Source of the DNA: Bartonella bacilliformis KC583
Lineage (GTDB): Bacteria > Pseudomonadota > Alphaproteobacteria > Rhizobiales > Rhizobiaceae
Length of the DNA: 64,000 bases
Reading direction: 5' to 3'
Assembly (NCBI RefSeq): GCF_000015445.1
Contig: NC_008783.1
Span: 689,001 to 753,000 of the forward strand
Below, in pieces: positions 7,894 to 17,999 of this stretch (its first letter is position 1; each line of letters begins with the position of its first letter). Made by a program: the position numbers and the translations under genes. The notes beneath the pieces were generated by a model that searched no databases, was not told the DNA's origin, and saw only the letters and a list, made by a program, of their open reading frames with translations.

Positions 7894-9111
7894 GTGTTTA
7901 AAATAAGCAAGAAATTTCAGGTATGTTTGTTACTTACATTAGGAACTTTTGTCTCAGGATCAGCTTACGCCGATACATTAGAAAATGCTTTAGCTAAAGC
8001 TTATGTATATAATGCTAAATTAAACTACGAGCGCGCAGCTACGCGTATAGCAAATGATGATGTAACGATTGCGCGTGCTGGTTTTCTACCGCAAATTGAT
8101 GGGATTGGGAACTATAATCGAAATAATGCTACAGGTTCTTATAAGAATTCTGGTTCCATAGAACTAAGAATAAATCAAAGATTGTTTGATTTTGTTACAC
8201 AAAATGTGTTTTTATCAGCTCAAGTTAAAATGCAAGCACAGCGTGAATCTTTTCGTAATGCTGAACAAAATTTGTTTCTAGATGTTATAAAAGCGTATGC
8301 TAACGTATATCAAACGCGTCGTATTGCTGAGCTTCGTCGAGAAAATTTATTTGCTCAGGCACAAGCAGCGCGCTCTTTCGCTGTCTCTGAGTATAGTCTT
8401 GCACGTTCTGAAGCAAAATCAGCGGAAGCAATTTATCAGCAAGTTGTAGGAGATTATCCCGCAAAGTTGGAGTCTCCTTCAGGGGCAAAAGAATTGCCGG
8501 AGAGTCTTGATATTGGTTATCAAATTGCTGTTGTTACGCATCCAGCAATTCTTTACGCAAAATATTTGGTTGATGCTAGTTCATACAATGTAAAAGCAAA
8601 AGAGGGAGCAATGTTTCCTAAGCTTGATCTCTCTGCATCCATGTCCTATAATCGGGCTTATGGTATTCCTGGAGGAGATAGTGTTTCTCAATCAGTAGGG
8701 CTTTCATTAAGTGTTCCGATTTTTGAGGGTGGGCGCACTTCTGCACAGGTTCGCCAATCGAGGGAACAATTTGAACAGGCTCGTCTTCAGTTTGATTTGG
8801 CTCAAAGTGATGTAAAACAGGCACTCGCTTCTGCCTGGTTTCAATTGGAGGGCACGCGCGCATCTGTTGTAGCTTATCGCGAGAGTGTACGTGCTGCAGA
8901 AATTGCTCTCAAAGGTCGTATGCAAGAGAACCGTTTAGGGCAGGCAACGACGTTGGATGTTTTAAAGTCCCGCACTGAGTTGATTAATGCTCAGATTTCA
9001 CTAGTAACTGCAGAACGAAATGCTATTATTGCGAGTTATACTGTTCAATCTTCTATTGGTAGACTAACGGCAAGTTATTTAGGATTGAAGGCTACTCAAG
9101 ATACTCACTAA
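7894..9111 (+). CDS. tolC: TolC-family outer membrane efflux protein
   Basis: The product has 405 residues from a GTG start. Residues 1-26 are a signal peptide ending AYA before Asp27. The rest holds two outer-membrane-efflux repeats, each giving beta strands and long periplasmic coiled-coil helices. TolC trimers form the exit duct for type I secretion and RND pumps. The second repeat has the expected LGQATTLDVLKSRTEL turn. The first repeat goes from RRENL to YQQVVG in 34 residues, where family members have about 57, and lacks a VGEGTRTDV-like turn, so about 23 residues seem deleted in frame. The reading frame is otherwise intact, and total length is below the usual 440-480. Confidence 0.92.
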   Translation: MFKISKKFQVCLLLTLGTFVSGSAYADTLENALAKAYVYNAKLNYERAATRIANDDVTIARAGFLPQIDGIGNYNRNNATGSYKNSGSIELRINQRLFDFVTQNVFLSAQVKMQAQRESFRNAEQNLFLDVIKAYANVYQTRRIAELRRENLFAQAQAARSFAVSEYSLARSEAKSAEAIYQQVVGDYPAKLESPSGAKELPESLDIGYQIAVVTHPAILYAKYLVDASSYNVKAKEGAMFPKLDLSASMSYNRAYGIPGGDSVSQSVGLSLSVPIFEGGRTSAQVRQSREQFEQARLQFDLAQSDVKQALASAWFQLEGTRASVVAYRESVRAAEIALKGRMQENRLGQATTLDVLKSRTELINAQISLVTAERNAIIASYTVQSSIGRLTASYLGLKATQDTH

Positions 9112-9293
9112 AAACATAAGAAAGAAGCGTTTTTTTGTGTTTAAGTAATCTTGGAATGCTATTTTCTGTTATCGAGGTAAATAAAAGTTGTGTGTGGTTT
9201 ATCTTCAGTATGAAGAGATGTGTTAATTGTGTAATTATTTTGTTAAACTGATATAATGGTTTTTGTTTTTGCATTTTTGAGAGGTGTTTAGAT

Positions 9294-9869
9294 ATGGTAC
9301 AAAGTTCGAGTGCATTGCGTGAGCCAAGTATGGATGAAATTTTAACATCTATTCGTGAAATAATCGAAGAAAATGCAATTCAGGCTGATCAGATTTCAAA
9401 TAAAGTCGTTGTGACCAATTCTTCTTCTGAAAAGAGCTCAACAGTACCACTAGAAGGGCTTGATGAGGCAGCTTTATCTGTTGATGATGCAATAAAAACT
9501 TTAGCGGATCGTATTGGTATTTCCTCTGATGATGAGGATTTATCTTTTGCGCATATGAAAAATAATGCGGAAGTAGAAAATAATACAAAATATGGTACAG
9601 TTGGTTTGGATATGCAAAAGATGAAATTTTCCTCTGAAGAACAGATGTCTGTTCATAAAACAGGACAGGACGATACCCGTGGATCTCAGCAAGGGGATAC
9701 GATTTCTGATTATGTAGGATCGTCTGCGCGTTTTGTTTCTTCTGCGGAGAAGATTGCGGAAGATATATTACGTCCAGCTATAGCGGAATGGTTACAGCGT
9801 GAATTACCCGTTGTTCTTGAGAGAATTTTGCGTGAAGAGATCGTTAAGATAATTAAAAAATTACCTTAA
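9294..9869 (+). CDS. popZ: PopZ-like polar organising protein (DUF2497)
   Basis: The 191-residue product shows the two conserved ends of the family: EPSMDEILTSIREIIEEN near the N-terminus and ILRPAIAEWLQRELPVVLER at the C-terminus, joined by an acidic, low-conservation middle. In Caulobacter, PopZ forms a polar matrix that anchors the chromosome origin through ParB. The place directly before valS is conserved in alphaproteobacteria and supports the call. The ATG follows a GAGAGGTG site. The acidic linker is expected to be disordered. Confidence 0.88.
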   Translation: MVQSSSALREPSMDEILTSIREIIEENAIQADQISNKVVVTNSSSEKSSTVPLEGLDEAALSVDDAIKTLADRIGISSDDEDLSFAHMKNNAEVENNTKYGTVGLDMQKMKFSSEEQMSVHKTGQDDTRGSQQGDTISDYVGSSARFVSSAEKIAEDILRPAIAEWLQRELPVVLERILREEIVKIIKKLP

Positions 9870-10032
9870 ATGCTAGGTAGTTATTATTTTTAGCGGTCTG
9901 AATTTTATTTACCATGAAAAGCGATTTTTCAGTTTTGCAAGCTGTTTTAAGTAGGTAACTTATAAATCATGTGATTAAGTATTCAGTTATAAGTTGTACT
10001 TTTGGGGCGCGCTGTAACAGGTGGATAGAAAA

Positions 10033-12759
10033 ATGCTAGAAAAAACCTATAACGCTGCTGCTGTAGAGTCACGTATTGCGAAGCAGTGGGAAACGCGTGG
10101 TGCTTTTAAAGCAGGAGCAGGTTCAAAATCATGCACAGAAGCTTTCTGTGTTATGCTTCCGCCACCAAATGTAACGGGCTCATTGCATATGGGGCATGCA
10201 TTAAATGCAACAATTCAAGATATTATGGTGCGTTTTCAGCGGATGCATGGCAAAAATGTGTTATGGCAGCCTGGCATGGATCACGCAGGGATTGCAACGC
10301 AAATGGTGGTTGAGCGTCAACTTGCAGAGCGTCAGGAACCAACTCGTCAAGAAATGGGGCGAGAAAAATTTATTGAGCGTGTTTGGAAATGGCGCCATGA
10401 GGCTGGTAATGTCATTTCTAGTCAACTGCGGCGTCTTGGTGTTTCGTGTGATTGGTCGCGTGAGCGCTTTACAATGGATGAAGGTTTGTCAGAGGCTGTT
10501 CGTGAGGTTTTTGTTAGGCTTTATAAGCAAGGGTTAATATATAAGGACAAGCGTCTGGTTAATTGGGATCCAAAATTATTAACAGCTATCTCGGATCTTG
10601 AAGTTGAGTCAAAAGAAATTCAAGGTCATTTATGGCATTTTAGGTATCCGCTTGAAGGTAAAATTTTTGATCAAGATGATCCTACAACTTTTATAACAAT
10701 TGCAACAACACGTCCTGAAACAATGCTTGGTGATACAGGAATCGCAGTTAATCCTAGAGATCATCGTTATAAAGATCTCATAGGTAAAAATGCTATTTTA
10801 CCATTTGTGGGTCGTAAATTGTTGATTGTTGGTGATGATTATGCTGACCCTGAAGAGGGAAGCGGTGCTGTAAAAATCACGCCGGCACACGATTTTAATG
10901 ATTTTGAAATTGGGAAAAAGAATAATTTACCTTTGATCAATATTTTTACGCAGAGAGCTAAAATCTTTTTGCGTGATAATGAAGCATTCTTTGATGGTTT
11001 GGTTGTGTCGGATCAATTAAAAGAGTTGGTAAAGAATGTAGATCAATCTGATCGTTTTGTTGCGCGAGATAGAATTGTTTCTCTTATGGAAGAAGGAGGG
11101 TATTTGGTAACAGTTGATGATCATTTGCATACTGTTCCTCATGGTGATCGAAGTGGGGTTCCCATTGAACCGCTTCTAACAGATCAATGGTATGTCAATG
11201 CTGCGGAATTAGCGAAGCCAGCGATAGAGGCTGTTCATCAGGGAAAGATGCATTTTGTTCCAGATAGTTGGAAAAAGACCTATTTCAATTGGATGGAAAA
11301 TATTCAACCGTGGTGTATTTCTCGCCAATTATGGTGGGGACATCAGATTCCTGCTTGGTATGGTCCTGATGGTACGATTTTTGTTGAAAAAAATGAAGAA
11401 GAGGCATTAGCTTCAGCTTTGTCTTATTATGGCACAGAAGTTAAATTAACTCGTGATCAGGATGTTTTGGATACTTGGTTCTCATCAGCTCTTTGGCCTT
11501 TTTCGACTTTAGGTTGGCCTCATAAAACTAATGAATTAACGACATTTTACCCAACATCTTTATCGGTTACCGGATTTGATATTATTTTTTTCTGGGTTGC
11601 TCGTATGATGATGATGGGTATTCACTTTATGGGTGAGGTGCCTTTTCCAATCGTTTATGTTCACGCTCTTGTACGGGATGCGCATGGCGCGAAGATGTCA
11701 AAGTCTAAAGGAAACATTGTTGATCCATTAGAGCTCATTGATCAATATAGTGCAGATGCGTTGCGTTTTACCTTAGCGATTATGGCAGCGCAAGGTCGTG
11801 ATGTAAAACTTGATCCTTCCCGTATTGCGGGTTACCGCAATTTTGCTACAAAATTGTGGAATGCGGCTCGATTTGCAGAAATTAATAACGTTAAGCATGA
11901 TTTAGCGTTTAAGCCAGAACAAACAAAACTTGCATTTAACCGTTGGATTTTAACAGAATTATCTAAAACGGTTTCGATAGTAACTTCTAGTATTGAAAAT
12001 TATAAATTTAATGAAGCTGCTAGCGCACTTTACCGATTTATTTGGAATGCATTATGTGATTGGTATCTTGAATTTCTTAAACCTATATTTCAGGGAGGAG
12101 ATGAAGATTCTAAGAAAGAAGCACAAGCATGTACTGCTTGGGTGCTAGATGAGGTTTATAAGCTTCTCCATCCTTTCATGCCCCATATAACAGAAGAGTT
12201 GTGGTCGCTTACAGCAATGCCAGGTACGAAGCGTGAAGATATGTTGGCATTAACACAGTGGCCACAGATAATCTTTTCAGATGAAGAAGCTGCAGCTGAT
12301 GTTAATTGGCTTATTGATGTTATTAGTGGTATTCGCTCTATTCGCTCTGAGATGAATATTCCAGCAGCTGCACTTGCGCCTCTTGTTATCATCACAGAAG
12401 GCGGGGAGGAAATACAGGAACGTGTACAACGTTATGAGGCTATTCTTAAGAGGCTAGCACGCGTTGAGACAATTTGTTTTTCTAATAAAATTCCAGAAGT
12501 ATCAGCCCAAATTATTCTAGGAAAGGAAACTTTTTGTTTATTGTTGGGGCAGTTGATTGATTTAGATGCTGAACGTGCACGCTTGATAAAAGATATCAGT
12601 AAAATCGAGCAAGATATTGAAAAAATATCAATTAAATTAAACAATCCAAAATTTGTAGAAAATGCAAAACTAGAAATTGTTGAAAGTGAACGTAAAAGAA
12701 TCCTAGAATTGCATGCTGCAAGAGAAAAGGCTTCTGTTGCTTTAGAGCGGCTGGCTTAG
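10033..12759 (+). CDS. valS: Valyl-tRNA synthetase
   Basis: The product has 908 residues from ATG 10033; an in-frame GTG at 10021 would add four. I prefer the ATG because CAGGTGG then serves as its ribosome binding site. It is a class I synthetase with the HIGH-type motif NVTGSLHMGHAL near residue 45, a CP1 editing domain with TTRPETMLGDT, the signature AKMSKSKGN near residue 555 and a C-terminal coiled coil (about 840-905) that grips the tRNA. It charges tRNA-Val and edits mischarged Thr. Full length, no defects seen. Confidence 0.97.
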   Translation: MLEKTYNAAAVESRIAKQWETRGAFKAGAGSKSCTEAFCVMLPPPNVTGSLHMGHALNATIQDIMVRFQRMHGKNVLWQPGMDHAGIATQMVVERQLAERQEPTRQEMGREKFIERVWKWRHEAGNVISSQLRRLGVSCDWSRERFTMDEGLSEAVREVFVRLYKQGLIYKDKRLVNWDPKLLTAISDLEVESKEIQGHLWHFRYPLEGKIFDQDDPTTFITIATTRPETMLGDTGIAVNPRDHRYKDLIGKNAILPFVGRKLLIVGDDYADPEEGSGAVKITPAHDFNDFEIGKKNNLPLINIFTQRAKIFLRDNEAFFDGLVVSDQLKELVKNVDQSDRFVARDRIVSLMEEGGYLVTVDDHLHTVPHGDRSGVPIEPLLTDQWYVNAAELAKPAIEAVHQGKMHFVPDSWKKTYFNWMENIQPWCISRQLWWGHQIPAWYGPDGTIFVEKNEEEALASALSYYGTEVKLTRDQDVLDTWFSSALWPFSTLGWPHKTNELTTFYPTSLSVTGFDIIFFWVARMMMMGIHFMGEVPFPIVYVHALVRDAHGAKMSKSKGNIVDPLELIDQYSADALRFTLAIMAAQGRDVKLDPSRIAGYRNFATKLWNAARFAEINNVKHDLAFKPEQTKLAFNRWILTELSKTVSIVTSSIENYKFNEAASALYRFIWNALCDWYLEFLKPIFQGGDEDSKKEAQACTAWVLDEVYKLLHPFMPHITEELWSLTAMPGTKREDMLALTQWPQIIFSDEEAAADVNWLIDVISGIRSIRSEMNIPAAALAPLVIITEGGEEIQERVQRYEAILKRLARVETICFSNKIPEVSAQIILGKETFCLLLGQLIDLDAERARLIKDISKIEQDIEKISIKLNNPKFVENAKLEIVESERKRILELHAAREKASVALERLA

Positions 12760-13326
12760 TTATTTTCTGATTCATTATTATATTATCGTAACAAATTTGA
12801 GATTTTTAATGCTTTATTTTTATCGTTGGAAAACATTTCAAATGTGTATGCAAAAATTCATGATTAGCACGTGACAGTGAGATGAAGTCAGGTATTTTGA
12901 TAATAAAAATAATGGATGCTATAAGTGAACAATAGCTGTGAGGGTTTTTCTTAAAAAATGTTTTAAAGGAAGGGGATGAAAAAAATCTTGAGCAGGTAAT
13001 GCAGTGATATTCGCCTGCAACCAAGAAAAAAAATTTCTTGCTCAGACTATGCCTGGAAATATGGTACTAAAAAAATAGCTCGTTGTTCAGAAAATTAATT
13101 TCAATTTACAATAAAGCCAGTACAGGAGACAAAAATTAGTTTCATTCTATCTATGAAAGGTAAATTTTTGCTATTGATGGCAAACTTAAAATAGAATGCG
13201 TGGCAAAAGTTGTTGGATAACTGATTATAAGAAAGCAGCTTGTTAGTTGTGTATTTGGGCGTAGAAATTTAGCCTTTTATTTATAGGGTCTGTAATATAG
13301 AGATAGCCCAAACACAACATCGCAAT
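12760..13326. other. 567-base spacer between convergent valS and gltL
   Basis: AT-rich sequence between two convergent genes. The short open frames in it have no ribosome binding site and no recognisable motif. I did not find a clear GC-rich hairpin followed by T residues for either neighbour. Probably eroded non-coding DNA. Confidence 0.5.
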
Positions 13327-14073
13327 TTAATGACTGAGAATTTTTGATAAAAACTCTTGCGCACGCGGAGTTCTATTCTGTGGGTTAGAGAAAAACTCTT
13401 CAGATGAACAATCTTCGAGAATCGCCCCTTGATCCATAAAAATTATTCGCTTCGATACTTTCTGTGCAAAACTCATTTCATGAGTTACACAAATCATTGT
13501 CATGCCTTCCTCTGCTAAGCCCGTCATGACGTCTAATACTTCACTTACCATTTCAGGATCTAAAGCAGAAGTTGGCTCATCAAAAAGCATAACAAGCGGA
13601 TCCATGGTTAAAGCACGAGCAATAGCAACGCGCTGTTGTTGACCTCCAGAAAGTTGACCAGGGTATTTATCTTTATGTTCAATAAGCCCAACACGTTCAA
13701 GATATAACAAGCCGCGCTCAAGTGCTTCTTTTTTGCTACGCTTTAAAACCTTAATTTGTGCAATTGTTAAATTTTCTGTGACGGATAAATGTGGAAAAAG
13801 TTCAAAATGTTGAAAAACCATCCCTACATGACTACGTAGTTTAGGTAAATTTGTTTCTTTTGAGTGCACTGGTATTCCATTAATCCAGATTTCACCTTTT
13901 TGAAAAGGTACCAGAGCGTTAATAGTTTTAATAAAGGTTGATTTACCTGATCCCGATGGTCCGCAAACAACTACAACCTCTCCCTTATCGATATTGGTGG
14001 TGCAGTTTTTAAGAATATTAACTTCGCCGTACCAGTTGGAAACATTTTTAATTTGGATCATATGAGTAGACAT
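13327..14073 (-). CDS. gltL: Glutamate/aspartate ABC transporter, ATP-binding protein
   Basis: The product has 248 residues starting at [11 protein letters not shown]. Walker A is GPSGSGKST, the signature is [15 protein letters not shown], Walker B is VMLFDEP and the switch His is in CVTHEM. It belongs to the polar amino acid uptake (GltL/GlnQ) group and powers the GltJK channel. An upstream in-frame extension overlaps gltK and lacks family similarity, so I chose the internal ATG. Last gene of the gltIJKL operon. Confidence 0.93.
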   Translation of the reverse strand: MSTHMIQIKNVSNWYGEVNILKNCTTNIDKGEVVVVCGPSGSGKSTFIKTINALVPFQKGEIWINGIPVHSKETNLPKLRSHVGMVFQHFELFPHLSVTENLTIAQIKVLKRSKKEALERGLLYLERVGLIEHKDKYPGQLSGGQQQRVAIARALTMDPLVMLFDEPTSALDPEMVSEVLDVMTGLAEEGMTMICVTHEMSFAQKVSKRIIFMDQGAILEDCSSEEFFSNPQNRTPRAQEFLSKILSH

Positions 14074-14084
14074 TTTTTTTCCTG

Positions 14085-14801
14085 TTAGCGGATAATGGAT
14101 ATTTTTTTCTGTAGATACAAAACTATCTGCGATAATGTAAAGCAAATGCCGAAGTAAAAAACGGCTGCTAAAATATAGGCTTCTGGTTTCACACCAAAAT
14201 TGTTAGAAACAAGATCAAAGCCATTTAAGAGACTATTACCACTGATTGCATAGACAAGAGTTGTATCCTGAAAAAGGATAATAACCTGTGTTAAAAAGAC
14301 TGGAAGCATATTTCTAAAAGCTTGGGGAAGAATCACAATATACATATTTTGCCAATATGTCATTCCAAGTGCGTGTCCTGCTTGTTTTTGCCCTTGCGAA
14401 ATTGAGTGTATGCCGGCGCGCATAATTTCTGCAAAATAAGCAGCTTCAAATGCAGTAAAGGTAATGATTGCTGAATTATTGGCACCGATTGATGTGCCGA
14501 TCAAGAAAGGCAAAAGCACAAAAAACCATAAAATAACCATGACAAGAGGTATTGAGCGCATGGCAGTTATGTAAATTGCAGCAAACCAGGAGAAAGGTTT
14601 AATAGAAGAAAGTCGCATCATTGCCAATAATACGCCGAAGATAAGTCCAAATATTGTTGCTACAAATGTTAGAAAAACACTAAAAAGCAGACCTGAAAGA
14701 ATATAAGAACGGAATATTTCAAAAGTAAAAAATGAAAAATCAAAGCTTGAAAACTCAAAAGGAAAATAAGACCAAAAATTAGAGCTCATGAAATCTATCA
14801 T
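14085..14801 (-). CDS. gltK: Glutamate/aspartate ABC transporter, permease
   Basis: The product has 238 residues with about five membrane segments, an HisM-type amino acid permease. The EAA-like loop ([22 protein letters not shown]) contacts the ATPase. AGGAG lies 7 bases before ATG 14801, inside the end of gltJ, so translation is probably coupled. It pairs with GltJ to form the inner-membrane channel. Confidence 0.93.
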   Translation of the reverse strand: MIDFMSSNFWSYFPFEFSSFDFSFFTFEIFRSYILSGLLFSVFLTFVATIFGLIFGVLLAMMRLSSIKPFSWFAAIYITAMRSIPLVMVILWFFVLLPFLIGTSIGANNSAIITFTAFEAAYFAEIMRAGIHSISQGQKQAGHALGMTYWQNMYIVILPQAFRNMLPVFLTQVIILFQDTTLVYAISGNSLLNGFDLVSNNFGVKPEAYILAAVFYFGICFTLSQIVLYLQKKISIIR

Positions 14802-14802
14802 A

Positions 14803-15555
14803 TCAACGCTCCTGTGTCTTTAAATTAGGAATTTTAAGCATTTTCTCCATTATTGCCATCATAACAAATATGAACAATGATATGATAATATAGAGAATTG
14901 TAACTAACATGTAATTTTCATAAACATGACTTACTTCCTCAATCGTTTGATATTGAAATTGCATTAGTTCATGAATAGAAACGGCGAATGCTATAGATGA
15001 ATTTTTTACTATACCCATTGCTTCTGAGGTAAGGGGTGGCAAGATAGTACGAATAGCACGCGGTATCATAATATAGCGATAACTTTGATAAGTAGTAAAT
15101 CCTATTGCCATGGCTGCATAACGTTGTCCAGAAGGGATAGATTCAATTCCTGAGCGAACCTGTTCTGCGATACGTGCGGATGTAAAAAAACCTAAAGCAC
15201 AGGTTATTAATATAATTGGTGAAAAATTCATTGCTGGTGGATAAATTTTAGGGACGACAAAGTACCATAAAAATACTTGTACCAGCAAAGGAATGTTACG
15301 CATAATTTCTACCCAGATTCCGCCTATAGCGCGAAATGTGTTATTGATTACGGAAGTATTAGGCAGAGTACGCACTGTTCCTATAACAACACCGACAAAT
15401 ACAGCTAATATTAATGAAGAAATAGAGAGTACAGCTGTATTTTTGAAGCCATCAAGAAGTGTATCCAAATAGGTATGACTTATACCAGATGTCCCAAGAC
15501 ATCCAGCTACTGGCATTTGAGTAAGATCATCTAAGCAAAGGAAAGAAAAGTCCAT
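14803..15555 (-). CDS. gltJ: Glutamate/aspartate ABC transporter, permease
   Basis: The 250-residue product is the partner permease, with segments near residues 35-60, 85-105, 120-140 and 205-235. The EAA loop reads EQVRSGIESIPSGQRYAAMAIG. It is separated from gltI by 145 bases that contain a strong stem-loop, which would let the binding protein be made in excess over the membrane parts. The N-terminus carries a periplasmic stretch before the first membrane segment, as in E. coli GltJ. Confidence 0.92.
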   Translation of the reverse strand: MDFSFLCLDDLTQMPVAGCLGTSGISHTYLDTLLDGFKNTAVLSISSLILAVFVGVVIGTVRTLPNTSVINNTFRAIGGIWVEIMRNIPLLVQVFLWYFVVPKIYPPAMNFSPIILITCALGFFTSARIAEQVRSGIESIPSGQRYAAMAIGFTTYQSYRYIMIPRAIRTILPPLTSEAMGIVKNSSIAFAVSIHELMQFQYQTIEEVSHVYENYMLVTILYIIISLFIFVMMAIMEKMLKIPNLKTQER

Positions 15556-15654
15556 TAATCGATATTTCCTAAAGTTAGTCAGTCATCGCTTGAATTAGGA
15601 TGAAAAAATTAATCATATTTACATATGCTAAACGTGTTGAAAAATTAACGCAGA

Positions 15655-15690
15655 AACAACCACACTTAAATCTCAGAGAATGTGGTTGTT
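15655..15690 (-). other. Intercistronic stem-loop between gltI and gltJ
   Basis: A perfect 10-bp inverted repeat (AACAACCACA / TGTGGTTGTT) has a 16-base loop. On the transcribed (minus) strand it is followed by TTTCTG, not a long T run, so it is more likely an mRNA-stabilising or partial-termination element than a full terminator. Such elements commonly raise the level of a binding-protein mRNA over its permease genes. Confidence 0.6.
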
Positions 15691-15700
15691 CTTTTAAATT

Positions 15701-16609
15701 TTATAGGCTGTTTTCTGTATAATCTTCTTTAGGTTTATTGTTGGGATTTTCCCAAGCATGTCTTATTGATTCTGATAAAGGAAGACCTACAACAGTATTT
15801 GTAGGAGGGATTGGTTCCATAAACCATTTGTTGTATAACTTTTCAAGTGAACCGTCTTTAATTTGGCTTACGATACTATCATTGATTGCTTGTTCAAAAT
15901 TTTTATCCTCTAATCGGAGCATACAAGCAATAGGTTCAACTGAAAGTACAGCATCAAGAATCATATAATCAGATGGATTTCTTGATCTAGAGATACTTCC
16001 AGCAAGAATTGAAGAGTCCATAATAAACGCGTCAGCACGGCCGGATTCTAATAACAAAAAGCTATCTGCATGATCTCTGCCATTAATGACTCTGAAGTTA
16101 ATGTTTTTTGCACGTCCATTTTGACGAATAAGCTGAACAGCTGTTGTTCCGGTGGTCGTAGCGATTGTTTTTCCATTTAAATCTTGGATAGATTTAATGC
16201 CAGAGTCTTTTTTAACAGCAATTCGAACTTCTTCAACATAAGTTGTATAAGCAAATGCTACAGATCTCCCACGGGCAGTATCGTTTGTTGTAGAACCACA
16301 CTCAAAATCATAAGTATTATTTTGCAACAGAGGAATTCGATTTTGTGATGTGATAGGAAGATAACGAATTCTGATTGGTTTTCCAATTTTTTTTGAAATG
16401 TCATTAATAATGTTTTCTGCCATTTCTGTATGAAATCCTGTATATCTACCATTACCAAGTGCATAAGCTAAACCGGAAGATTCGCGAACACCTAAAGTGA
16501 TTCTTCCTGTTTGTTTAATTCTCTCAAGTGTATCATTTTGAGCGTGCGCGACACTCACTATCAACCCAATGATGGCTGTTGTAATCAATACTGATAGTGA
16601 TCTCCTCAT
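15701..16609 (-). CDS. gltI: Glutamate/aspartate periplasmic binding protein
   Basis: The product has 302 residues, equal in length to E. coli GltI. The signal peptide ends AHA near residue 23. The segments PITSQNRIPLLQNNTYDFEC and DHADSFLLLESGRADAF match GltI closely. It captures acidic amino acids in the periplasm for GltJKL. It is the first gene of the operon, with a GGAGG-like site (CGGAGGAAGT) directly upstream of the ATG. Amino acids, including glutamate, are likely important carbon sources for a host-restricted bacterium (inference). Confidence 0.93.
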   Translation of the reverse strand: MRRSLSVLITTAIIGLIVSVAHAQNDTLERIKQTGRITLGVRESSGLAYALGNGRYTGFHTEMAENIINDISKKIGKPIRIRYLPITSQNRIPLLQNNTYDFECGSTTNDTARGRSVAFAYTTYVEEVRIAVKKDSGIKSIQDLNGKTIATTTGTTAVQLIRQNGRAKNINFRVINGRDHADSFLLLESGRADAFIMDSSILAGSISRSRNPSDYMILDAVLSVEPIACMLRLEDKNFEQAINDSIVSQIKDGSLEKLYNKWFMEPIPPTNTVVGLPLSESIRHAWENPNNKPKEDYTENSL

Positions 16610-16726
16610 TACTTCCTCCGGTTATTTTATTTTTTGCTATTGCCTTTATGATATTCTTTCGCACGCTATGTAGCATGTTTTTATTTGAGGTGGGATATTT
16701 TTTTACTTATTCCCGTGAAACAAACA

Positions 16727-17518
16727 TTACATCTGTAAGTTATAATCGAGTTCGATCCAAACAGGCGTGTGATCTGAGGGGTTTTTATAGCCTCTCACCT
16801 CTGTTTGGCTGTAAGCGCAGATAAGCTGATCAATAGCTTCTGATGATAATAAGAAGTGATCAATACGAATGCCATTATTTTTAAACCATGCACCAGCTTG
16901 AAAATTCCAGAAACTGAAAGAGGGATCCTCTGTAACACTGCGTAAAGCATCATAAAAACCTAAATGAATGATGCGTTGAAATGCTTGTCTTGTTTGAAGA
17001 AGAAATAAAGCATCATGTTTCCATTCTTGAGGATTTTTTGCGTCTGATAAAGTTGGAATAACGTTATAATCACCTGCTAAAATGAGAGGCTCTTCGTATG
17101 TAAGTAATGATTTTGCATGTGTATATAGTCTTTCCATCCATTCCATTTTATAAAGATATTTTTCACTATTGATGGGGTTTCCATTTGGAAGATAAACAGA
17201 AGCTATACGGATAGCTCCTTTGTTTGTTGAGTAAACAGCTTCAATATAACGCGCTTGTTCATCATTATTATTGCCTGGCAAATGAGTGATAATTTCATCA
17301 GGTCTTTTTTTAGAAAGAATTGCGACGCCATTGAATTTTTTTTGACCGTGTGTTTCTATGTGATAACCAAGGCTTTCAATTGTATCGCGTGGAAAATTTT
17401 CATCAATCGTTTTAGTTTCTTGTAAGCAGACTATATCGGGTTGATTTTGCTGTAGCCACTTACAAAGTGTTTCATGTCGTGCTTTTATTCCAGCAATATT
17501 CCATGTTGCAATTCTCAT
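16727..17518 (-). CDS. xth: Exodeoxyribonuclease III
   Basis: The product has 263 residues starting at MRIATWNIAGIKAR; a longer in-frame start 36 bases upstream lacks family similarity. Motifs of the exonuclease/endonuclease/phosphatase fold are present: LQETK (metal-binding Glu), GDYNVIP and SDHTPVW at the C-terminus. It is an AP endonuclease and 3'-5' exonuclease of base-excision repair. Monocistronic, convergent with nothing on its left except gltI, which is on the same strand. Confidence 0.93.
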   Translation of the reverse strand: MRIATWNIAGIKARHETLCKWLQQNQPDIVCLQETKTIDENFPRDTIESLGYHIETHGQKKFNGVAILSKKRPDEIITHLPGNNNDEQARYIEAVYSTNKGAIRIASVYLPNGNPINSEKYLYKMEWMERLYTHAKSLLTYEEPLILAGDYNVIPTLSDAKNPQEWKHDALFLLQTRQAFQRIIHLGFYDALRSVTEDPSFSFWNFQAGAWFKNNGIRIDHFLLSSEAIDQLICAYSQTEVRGYKNPSDHTPVWIELDYNLQM

Positions 17519-17710
17519 AATATTAGCTTTAAGCGTCATGTGTGCAATTGGCAAGTATTATGTAGAAGTGATACAATCACTCCCAACATATTGTAGCTGT
17601 TCTTCGTATACAGAATTATTACAGCCGATGGTAGCGGCTTAAAAGCTAAATTTATATATGTTGCAATATCACTTTATTTTTATTTTAATAAACTTTCTAT
17701 TGTTTGGCAC

Positions 17711-17739
17711 TTGACGGATGTATATGTTCTCGCTATTAG
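17711..17739 (+). promoter_or_regulatory. Probable promoter of the rpsL (str) operon
   Basis: TTGACG (17711-17716), a 17-base spacer and TATTAG (17734-17739) match five and four of six sigma-70 consensus positions. It lies about 260 bases before rpsL and just upstream of a terminator-like hairpin, so transcripts would carry a long leader. It is the best -35/-10 pair I found in the spacer. Confidence 0.65.
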
Positions 17740-17863
17740 AAACCGTCATAACCGATGTGAGAGTCACTAATGTTTAAGCATTAGTTTTAAATTCGCCTCA
17801 GATGAGGTTTATGAAAGTTTAGAAAAATGCTAGTGTAAGAGGCTTTTGCCTCCTCTGCCTGTG

Positions 17864-17900
17864 ATCGGGTGAGCTGTTAATCAGTCCTACCCGATTTTTT
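17864..17900 (+). terminator. Terminator-like hairpin in the rpsL leader (possible attenuator)
   Basis: ATCGGGT (17864-17870) pairs perfectly with ACCCGAT (17889-17895) across an 18-base loop and runs into six T residues. It is preceded by a second hairpin, GAGGC-TTTT-GCCTC (17839-17852). Both lie between the likely promoter and rpsL, about 100 bases before the start codon. No gene ends here on the plus strand, so control of readthrough into the ribosomal operon is the natural explanation. Confidence 0.7.
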
Positions 17901-17999
17901 GCATCGGTTAAGCATTTATTCCAGTTGTGCTGGGGTGAATTGGACGTGAAGAGGCCCAAGTTGGGCGAGACGAATGAAGATTGTAAAAAGGAAGGTTGT

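Noticed and set aside
12806..13024. Minus-strand frame of 72 codons between valS and gltL
   Set aside because: No ribosome binding site, no motif, AT-rich spacer composition.
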